A stretch of DNA of 64,000 nt from Solen grandis. Its lineage: Eukaryota; Mollusca; Bivalvia; Adapedonta; Solenidae. The stretch covers positions 53,236,901 to 53,300,900 of the forward strand of contig CM037790.1 of assembly GCA_021229015.1 (NCBI GenBank), written 5' to 3'. A program made the translations under genes and the position numbers. Shown piece after piece: positions 55,451-64,000 of the stretch; positions within the stretch are counted from its first letter, which is position 1; each line of letters begins with the position of its first letter. The notes under the pieces were generated by a model, which saw nothing but the letters and a program-made list of their open reading frames with translations, did not search any database and was not told the DNA's origin.

Positions 55451-56640
55451 ATACTTTTTCACCGGCAAAACTTTGTTGGTAAGATTACAAAACTTGAGAC
55501 AAGAAAGAAATCAGATCCAGTGCATATTAATACTATTTCCTGTAAAATTATCATTTTTGTGACATTTATTTGCTTCAAGATTTCATTATAGGCACTTCGT
55601 CATCATTTTCGTTTTCACATAAACCTGATCAATAATGTAACGTGTCAATTTGTCTTGGTGTACTTTTTGTGTTTAAAAATTAATTGTAAAAATAATGCAT
55701 ACATGATACCGGCATATATTTTTTATAAGCAATCCAGAGTAGACCTCTTGTCTCGCAAGATATTATTTTAATAAAAAAAACTTCGGCAAATTTATTATGC
55801 AAATTTGACAGCACCATATATGTGACACGTGTGAATATATGAGAACACTGGGAGACCGGGTGTACGAACGCGTGTCGATATTCTAAAAATTGAGGTTACT
55901 TTCTCAAAGCGGGTTTCGTTGTTTGATAGCTGCATTTGCATAGGTGAAACAGCTGTTTTTTTTCTGTTACATAAATGTATATGCTTGCAATAGATGCAAA
56001 TAATTGAAATCATAGATTACTGAGATATTGGAATTTTTTCAAGGAGGGTATGAATCTTGGTCAATCGGGAGTAGTATCCCTTGTATTATATATAGTGATA
56101 TATGACTCACTTTTCGTGCCAGACCCTTTTGGATCGATATTGAATAAGGATTTTCAAAAAATGGGTTTGTTTTTCGTTTTTCTTAGTTGAAATGGAATTT
56201 GGTATATACACGGACCATAAACAGTATTATCTTCGTATTTAAGTCTTACAGCAAGTAACGACAATTTAACAATAGCTTCAGCCTTAAGAGAATCACGGAC
56301 CTATAAAAAGAAATGCCAGCAAAATTGTTGACCAATAAAAAATATTTGATTTTTAAATTTTGAGTGAACATAATTTTATTGACATATTCAGTTCATCGTT
56401 CTTTAATATTCAGAGCATATATATACCTTTATTTCCGCCCTAATATAGACGAGGACAAAATACAAAGTTGAACACGAGACCATCACTTACTTACTGGTAA
56501 TTACCGCTTACACTGCCAGTTCATACTCAGAAATGAAGGCTGCAGTTCTCCGAAATCTATCCATCTTTCCATACTATTTGGTATGTACAGTGGTATTTTT
56601 CGGCTACATATTCGTCGTTTCCCGGCCAAGACGTTGGCTT
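55451..56640. other. Noncoding, nothing recognised
   Basis: AT-rich; no convincing ORF or repeat. Confidence 0.4.
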
Positions 56641-57735
56641 TTCAGCCGTTTGGTGTTAGATACCTAAATGGGCACATATAAGACTGGACAGTTTAAACTT
56701 AGTGAACATGTAAACATTAAGATTCCGGTGTCCCCTGCGTAGCCTAAATATGATAACATGCTCCCATCTGTCTAGAGAATGATATTCATCCCTGGTTATC
56801 TTTGGCTTCATCGGTGCTTTGATCATAGTTGTTTTCTCCTGGTGTGTAACGGTATTCGTGGGCTGGTCCCCTGTGCTTCCAAGCTTGGCTAGCCTATATG
56901 CCGTCTCATTTACAAGGACACCAAATGGTGCAGATATTCACTAAAGGCACATTTTCTAATCTATGTCATGGTTGTCTAGTGCCTTGTACAATGGCGGCAG
57001 TTTAAAGTTCCCCAAAGCCTCAAGGACGCACAAAATATCCGTAACCATGGCCATGTTGTGGCATCTTTCTTTACAATCCTGAATAATTTTTGCTGTCTGT
57101 AGAACTAATTCAACTTCTGCCCCATAATTTATACAATGCATGCCTGTTGGAATGCTGACTGCCTTATCTTCCTAGTGTGAACATTAAGGATGTCTTTGAT
57201 AGGCATTAATCATGACCTGTGTCAGCGATCACTTGAAATTCTCATCTGTTGTGTTAAAAGGAAGACCAAGAATAGAGATGTCAATAGTTTGATTGGTCAG
57301 ATGATATTTCCATGGCTCTGGTAGACTTGATGCAGTGAAAGAAGTAGTACGATGTCCGGCTGAAAGAAACGCTTTTCAAAAGTTTTGCCGTTCCTTCATT
57401 TCTTCTGCCTTTCGCAGTTGTGACCTTCAAATGCTTATTCTTAGGCAATATTTCGTCAGATTCTCCAGTTTTCATTTCATTGGGTGGTCTTATAAGTACT
57501 GGGTTTTTGCTGATCTGTAGGAGGGCTTTTGTGTCTCTTCTCTTAAAAGTGGAGGAATCGCCATTTTTTACATGGTGTTGACTCCATGCCACCGGTGATG
57601 AGTCTGGGGTCTGGTTCTCAGCTTTGTCTAGCCTCTGTTGATTTTCTTGGCGGTGCACATCCAGGCTGTAGAACCATGCTCTAGGATATGTTGTATAGTC
57701 CCAAAGTAAACTGTCCAGAGTATTTTATCGAAAAA
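56640..57735 (-). pseudogene. LINE remnant with RNase H domain
   Basis: The minus strand, in order: AWMCTAKKINRGQTKLRTR near 57,660 (end-of-RT motif), HLKVTTAKGRRNEG, YGAEVELVLQTAKIIQDCKE with DILCVLEALGNFKLPPLYKA (RNase H-like alpha/beta block, 56,956-57,141), NETAYRLAKLGSTGD (the RNase H N-E-x-A-D-x-L-A-K motif with D changed to Y), then EHVIIFRLRRGHRNLNVYM. Many frames and stops. Distinct from the 48.4-kb LINE family, closer to RNase-H-bearing I/Jockey-type elements. Confidence 0.65.
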
Positions 57736-59685
57736 AAAAAAAAAAAACTAACAAGAAAACAACATACACATACAGATGAATTAGACCGAGATAATATGCC
57801 TCCATCGAAAAGAAACACATAATTCTGTTTTCAATTTGTGAGTGTAAATACTATATCCATTTACACAGCTCTTCCCGGAAATGAAGGCCTCATCAATTAA
57901 TTTTGTTTAAATTCGCAGTACGACACTGTTTGTGAAAGATAGTATTTTCTATATATTGTGTGAGTAATGTCTTATTGGCAATTCGTAAGATGATTCCATC
58001 AATATCTTAGGATTTCATATAATAAATATTTTATACCATAGATCTAGAATCAAACAATTTGCAAAACTATTTTTACCGCATTTCCGTGTCTCATTTCCGA
58101 AATAGTGAATATACAGTAGTTTAATGTGAAGGTCACAATTCCGAGAGGCAGAAGAAATGAAGTAATGACCCTATAACTTTTAGTAACATTTGAGTCATGT
58201 TTATATTGAAGGGAAATGTTGCATAAACATTTTCACTGTAGTATTAAACTGATTTTCACGTCGATCTCTATTCTAAGTTTATAAAGGGCATTAACCAATA
58301 CTTAGGCAAATTATGTACTTTCAGCATTAATAATTTTTTTTTTAAGGAAAAATGTTGAGATTTTGTTTTTACTTTGTTTACTCTAAACTATTAAACACTC
58401 TGTCATCAAACTTCGCATACCTGTTCACAATCACAAGGGCTAACTTTAAGATCCATTTTGACCAAATCTATCTCCCCCTTTTAAAAAGTATCAACAAACC
58501 TTTAACAGACGAGTGTTAACATCCGCATACGATGCTATTGTGATATAAGACAATAATTATAAGATTCACAACCATATTTTTGCAATTTACTGTACACCTT
58601 TATTGTGAATACTTGATAGAGTCCCATTAACCTGGAAGGAGACATGTTGTGTGCCACTGACAAGGGATTATTACAATGAAATGTGGTCAAACTTTCATAG
58701 TTTTAATCTTTGTTATTTTCACCCATTCCCTGAATTACAAACCATTTAGTGAAAACTTCATTGACTGGTTGTTTTGTTTTAATGTTAGCGGTAAAAAAAA
58801 CCTTGATGATGATAGAAACACCGTCACAGTGTATTTCATGTATATCAGTATCTAATGATCTGAAAGGATCTAAAGAGTTTTATCCTGCGAATATTATTCT
58901 GCCGTTAGTTAATTTCCACGGATTTTATTTCTACGAATTTGTGTACATCCGCAGAGTAGCAGAAAGTAATTACCCGCAGATATAACCCGCTGTACGGTAC
59001 ATTTTAATATTTACCATAATTATCTTAAATAAGATTCTGTTGTATTGCAAATCTTTCAACATAATACACGTTATATATTAGCACAATATTCATGTTTAAA
59101 ATCAATCGTGTCACGTCTACACCGTTTAAACAAAACAGCAATTTGTTATATGCCTACTACTCCCGTCACACGCACACACACAATGTGTGTAATAATTTCA
59201 GGCTCCAGACTTTACTTGCAAAGACATTGAGCAGCTACAGATGGCAAAATGCATACTATTTGAATAACTGTTTTCTCCAAAGAGACATCTTGTTGCCACA
59301 GACCTTGGTCAAGTTCAACTTGGCCCATTTTTTTCATACCAGGTAGGATGTGGTAAGATATTTGAAATGTATACTTTAAACGTACTGGGTTTTCAAGAAC
59401 AAAACATACACTTGTACATATTAAGCTTCAAAAACTTCAATATATTCTGTGGTATTTTTTTTCAACAATTCCAGCACAACTGGCTCATTTTTCAAGCTTA
59501 AATAATCTATGGCAGATGCTATAAATTATCATATACTTGCTGACAAAGGGTTCAGCAAAGACAATAACACCCTCTTGTCACAAAACCACAATTTATGTAA
59601 AACTGACCCGTGAGTATTTTACAATTTGTGAATACATATGACAAACAAATTCATTTATCTTTGATTAATATAGTCTGATTTAGTG
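57736..59685. other. Noncoding, nothing recognised
   Basis: AT-rich with poly-A at 57,730-57,746. No gene or known repeat could be supported. Confidence 0.4.
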
Positions 59686-60393
59686 TCAGTTTTGCACAAA
59701 CAGTCCAGATTTTGTTTGCTTGCTTAAATAAAGATGTAAGAATTTTTTGAAACAACAATTTGTTTTGATTTTTGCTATTAGTCTTTCTACATGAACTCTG
59801 CTTAATAGCATTTTTTGTGTTAAATAAGTATTTGCAGGTGGCATTAGTGATGCACAAGAGGAAAAAGTGGGAATGTTGAACTCAAGACCATGTTTACTAG
59901 GTTCCTTCTGTGTAGTAAAGCGTATATCAGCTAGTATAGCATCACCTGTATAAATGTAACCATGGTCTAACATCTTTTAGAAGGACATAAAATCCATCTT
60001 CCACAATCATTTTATCTGAAATTGAACCAGTGAAAGCTCAGAAATAAATGTAACAGTTCCACTGGGGTCACATCCAATTATAGCTTTAAGGGTAGTAGAT
60101 TTTGTAGGCATTCTTGATATAAAAATACCTCTCTACAAAGAAAACCGTGCAAATTTGAAATATATATCTAAGATTTTGTTAAACACAATGCCTGTTGACT
60201 GCAAGGACAAAATAAATCTTATTGCCAAATCGTTTCGTCCAAAATCAAGAAGTGCATTTTCACTTGATAACAACTCTGTGTCAGTCCTTCCATATTTTAC
60301 ATTTTCTTGAGGATTTGGAAATAAAAAAGAAAAAAGAAAACAAATACAAAATTGAAAAAGTAATTCTCCAGTATAGTATTTAAAGTTTTTCAT
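59686..60393 (-). pseudogene. DDE_Tnp_4-type transposase remnant
   Basis: The minus strand in three frames: NDLAIRFILSLQSTGIVFNK (HTH before the catalytic core, ~60,260), STTLKAIIGCDPSGTVTFIS followed by GSISDK (near 60,050-60,100, the typical S-I-S-D-K block), then ILADIRFTT...FNIPTFSSCA and LLSRVHVERLIAKIKT, which matches the R-I-H-V-E-R-x-I motif with its catalytic Glu. Several frameshifts and stops; inactive. ISL2EU/IS4EU or Harbinger-like superfamily. Confidence 0.7.
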
Positions 60394-61290
60394 ATCCTTT
60401 TACATATGTATAATTCCCTCTGCAGTAAATAATTGCCCCTCTTTCATATTTCTTTCCAATTGTTATAATTCTGTTTTCAGGCTATGCATTTCTTTGTCTT
60501 TTTCCAACAGTTTACTCCTAAGTTGCAAATTTTTCTGTATTTGCTTATCATGACTCTCTGAAATATTATCGCGTTATTGCAGTTTTTTAAGGCAAGAAAC
60601 TTGAAGTCAGTGACTCCTGTAACAACAAATGGCTGTTGAAAACAAGACTTCCTATACTTGAATGAAATTCTTTGGTATGATATCATAACGAGGCTAATAA
60701 ATGTATGTGTCAGAGGAATATAAAATGGAATATTTGGTTTTGCACTACTGACATGTTGTAACAGAATATCTGTATGTCATGGGAAAATAATAGTAGTACT
60801 ATATCGACACTTAATGAAGATTTCATTTACTTTGACCAGTACCTTCTTCTGTTTAAAATTTTCCATTCAGTCCATCATCTCCATGTTGTTCATCACTTAA
60901 AGCGGTTTGAACATTCCTGAAATTTGTAAATAAATGTACACGTATATGATTATCACAGTGTCTCCTTTGAAGAGATCAATGTTTTTTTGTTTTTGTTTTT
61001 TTGTTTTTTTTTTGTTTTATTTGGTATATTGAAGTACGTTCGTTCTAAGTACAAACAGTAACCAATGTCATTATTCTAAATTTATCTTGATCTTACTTCT
61101 ATAGTTTATTTCTTTTGTTTACCTTAAATAGTGTGAAGGTAACTTAATTTTTATGCAAATGTTAAAAAGATATGTGATTAGTTTCTTATATTGTCTGTAA
61201 ATGTATACCTTTAAAAAATGGGGGTAAATATATGTATACCTTGAAAAAAAAGTTTAATACATAAATGCATACATAAATGTTCCTAATAAA
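60394..61290. other. Noncoding, nothing recognised
   Basis: AT-rich, with a T/G-rich run (60,978-61,018) and GCTAGCTAGCTAGCTA at ~61,294. No gene found. Confidence 0.4.
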
Positions 61291-61342
61291 TAGCTAGCTA
61301 GCTAGCTAAATAGATAGATTCTTATAAATTTACTCATTGTCT

Positions 61343-61605
61343 TGGGGCTTCCGTGGCCGAGAGGGTAAAGTCGCTGTCTTTAACACTCACTCAGCCCCTC
61401 ACCGCGTGAATTCGAATCCCAGCAAGGTCATTCGAATTTTCATGTGAGGAAGCCTTCCAGCTGGCTTGCGGTAGGTCGGTGGTTCTACCCGGATGCCTCC
61501 GTGCATTCGGGGTCTTCCTCCACCTGTATTAGCCGGACGTTGTTTTATGACTGAAATACTGTCGAAGCGACGGTAAACTCAAATAGTCTAGTCAAGTCAA
61601 GTTTA
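61343..61605 (+). mobile_element. SINE (family B, full length)
   Basis: tRNA-like head with box A TGGCCGAGAGGGTAAAG and box B GTGAATTCGAATCCC about 40 bp apart. Then a GAAGCCTTCCAGCTGGCTTGCGGTAGG core and the tail TTTATGACTGAAATACTGTCGAAGCGACGG. Its tail ACTGAAATACTGTCG matches family A, so both families share a 3' module, possibly recognised by the same LINE. Confidence 0.8.
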
Positions 61606-62850
61606 CTCATTGTCTAGTTCAAACAAAATTTTGTCATATTAGACAATTGCCTCCATATCCAGGCGCCTGCAGTTTGGAAGTGGTCATGTACACCTATAGG
61701 TGTAGGTGTTGCCTTTGAGCCATCAGTTGGCAGGGGTTCTCGACACATATCTGTGGGCCCGTTTCCTCCAATGAAATGCTGTAATACACACAAATAGGCA
61801 TATATCTATAGAGAATTAAACATATAAGTAAAAGGTTCCTTCAGAATTTTTTTAAAAATAAGAGGCCTCTCTCTATATATAAATATATATATGGATTACT
61901 CTATCCATCCATCCACTAACAATAAAGATATTCTGCGTAAGCTAGATCATTCTTACATGTAGGGAGTGAAACTATACTCTTTATTGGATAGAAAAACATG
62001 TCATAATGATTTTGCACAATTTTGAATCATACACTCTTTTCGACTTCCCATAGTATATTGTCTGTAAATGTTTACCTTGGGAAAAGGGTAAATGCATACA
62101 TTATAAATGCTCCATGTAAATTAATTGTTTTCGAGTAACACTAAACATTTCAAAAAATATTCCTACCGTTAAACAGATGACTTAAACATTGAGTTGATCA
62201 TGCGGTCGATCGCATACTTTGATCCATCGCAAACACTTTTCAAGTTTGGTTTTGGGGTTCGGAAATTTTGATGAATCAAACCTCCGTTTTTTTTTTATTA
62301 TTGTTCTTTATACATGCAATGTGTATTGTAATTTCCCCATGCACATCTTCGCACCATCGTTTAAATGTTCAAAAAAAGAACTGAGAAAACGGCGATGTTT
62401 ACTTACGGTTACCAAGTGTAAGCTTGTGAGCACATGGCGGATAGCAACAAGCGATACCGCGTCGAAGAAATCGGATCGCTCTCATTGGTTAAAATGTCTG
62501 TATTGAAACGGTTCATTGGACACCATAATTAATAAAGGAACTACTTCTCTTATGTAAAGTGACATATTGGAAATTTTTAATGGACAGTACATTGTTATCA
62601 AGTGTAAGTCTTTGATATCATAAATTAGAAAATTAAAGGCTTGGCTCACCTTCAAGGGTAATTCACCTCTTGTATGCAGGTATTGATTCGGATATAAATT
62701 CATTCTGTTATTTAAAAACATCAATCTATACCCATATTTTTTTTCGTAACCCTAAACGTGTACCCCATCCTACCAAATTGTAATTTCGAGAGTAACGTAG
62801 TCCTTAGGCATGTTTATAAACGCCTTGCTTATGTATAGGATATCGACCGA
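61606..62850. other. Noncoding, nothing recognised
   Basis: AT-rich; short ORFs here have no supporting motif. Confidence 0.4.
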
Positions 62851-62859
62851 GTACGAGAT

Positions 62860-62901
62860 CTTTCTGCGTAGAACAGACTTGGACATGAACTACGCAGAAA
62901 G
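62860..62901. repeat. Hairpin, 12-bp perfect stem, 18-nt loop
   Basis: CTTTCTGCGTAG (62,860-62,871) is exactly complementary to CTACGCAGAAAG (62,890-62,901). Not assigned to an element. Confidence 0.75.
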
Positions 62902-64000
62902 GCCGATGAACGAGGTCCGACATCAGACGTACACAGAGACAACATAAATGAAAATGGTATTTATTTCTGCTTTATTATTTTCAAGGAATCCAAAATTCAT
63001 AAATGAGCATAACATTAACATAGACTAGATATAGTTAGCTCTCAACTAATTAACTGATTGAGAATAAGTCAATCCCATTTTGGTTTAAGTGAATATGAGA
63101 TTTTGCAGTGTAAGTTAAATAATTTCTCTGAATTACAATTGCATATCGGGAGATATTCTATAAATATCTAATATAAGGGTCCTGAGTATATTAATATTTT
63201 TATATTGATAGCTTAAAATTTTAAAATAAACTCACATAAACTCACATAAGTGGATAAAAACAAGGTAATTATGGGAATCATGCATTGTCGCTGAAAATAA
63301 GTCTTGTATTATTCTTTGTAGAGTTTTATTCATTTCTAACTGCAAAATTATGTTTGTAGCCTACCTACGTTTCAGCTTGGAAAAAACACTGTTTACTTAT
63401 TCCCGAATACGTCTATTAATTTTTATTTCATTTTATTGGTGACTGACATATACATAGCCATACAATATTTAATGATTATATATACGGAATCGGGACAAGT
63501 CGAGGTGCGGACCACAATTGAACACACCCGAGTACGACTCCTGCGATGTACTATCACTTGACACAATGATTTGTTTTATAGCCGAGATTTCTTATTGTCT
63601 GCACTTAACCAGCTCACATGTTTCTTTTGTTGAATACAGGTCGCTCTGAATTATATATACACTGCTAAATTAAAAGAGTATGTGTGTAAAACGTTTATAA
63701 GATCATAATTTAAAGGCCCCACCAAACATTCTCTTTGTCTATGTGACAAAAGATCCCGAAACGGGATCGTGCAATGCCATTGCCTTTGTTAACAATGAGG
63801 TCATTACTGTGTGTACACATGTATAAATGTATATATTTGTAACATGTTCTACCAATAGAAAAGGTATATGTAGGCGTTTTTGTTTTGCTTGTGAAGGAAA
63901 CTCAAGCAATACAGTACAATCGGCATTGCCATTTAACTATTAAGATATGCAATATTTCCACATCAAATGTTCTACAGGTGGAAATTATAAACAGACGAAA
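62902..64000. other. Noncoding, nothing recognised
   Basis: AT-rich; a small palindrome GATCCCGAAACGGGATC at 63,752-63,768. No gene recognised to the window end. Confidence 0.4.

Noticed and set aside
62219..62506. 95-residue ORF with several basic residues
   Set aside because: No motif, AT-rich context, no splice or promoter support.

Overview
The window is nuclear DNA from an animal, most likely a bivalve mollusc. It is AT-rich, its host genes are split by GT-AG introns, and it is packed with interspersed repeats. These include tRNA-derived SINEs with box A/B remnants, hairpin-ended repeats with degenerate ~150-bp internal units, LINEs, and Tc1, hAT and DDE_Tnp_4 transposons. No bacterial gene organisation, rRNA, intact tRNA or CRISPR array was seen.

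Region 1 (1-21,709, + strand) is one host gene read across 12 exons with consistent splice phases and no internal stop. It encodes a Csk-family protein with the order [end of an SH3]-SH3-SH2-kinase. The kinase domain has lost key catalytic motifs: HRD reads HND, DFG reads GFT, and the first glycine of the ATP loop is replaced. The VAIK lysine, the alpha-C glutamate and APE remain. It therefore looks like a conserved pseudokinase with an extra N-terminal SH3, not a dead gene. Its introns hold two decayed Tc1-like transposons, one with matching terminal inverted repeats, plus SINEs, hairpin-ended repeats, a minisatellite and a decayed LINE.

Region 2 (21.7-37.4 kb) is mostly noncoding and repetitive. 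On the minus strand it holds two exons of a family of small secreted proteins: a TATA-preceded signal-peptide exon at 30.2-30.3 kb and a terminal exon at 36.9-37.36 kb. Their splice phases match but their order is wrong for one gene. This suggests tandem paralogues, a rearrangement or a scaffolding error. A minus-strand LINE (31.1-34.3 kb) lies between them.

Region 3 (37.5-47.475 kb) is the most distinctive part: a compact block of genes on both strands, close together or overlapping, from an endogenous Polinton-like/adintovirus-like DNA virus. It includes fibre-like, penton-like, candidate major capsid, A32/FtsK-type packaging ATPase and protein-primed family-B DNA polymerase genes, plus several small membrane proteins. 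Some genes are intact and others carry stops or frameshifts. Many start codons are fused to an A-rich motif of the form TATAAAAATG. The polymerase runs into a 100-N scaffold gap (47,476-47,575).

Region 4 (47.6-64 kb) is repeat-dominated. It holds a hairpin-ended repeat, a second well-preserved LINE (48.36-51.27 kb), a complete hAT element with perfect 8-bp target duplications (51,999-54,501), another hairpin-ended repeat, an RNase-H-bearing LINE remnant (56.6-57.7 kb), a DDE_Tnp_4 transposase remnant (59.7-60.4 kb) and a SINE (61.34-61.6 kb). No convincing host gene was found there. All calls come from reading translations and motifs by eye; no database search was run.
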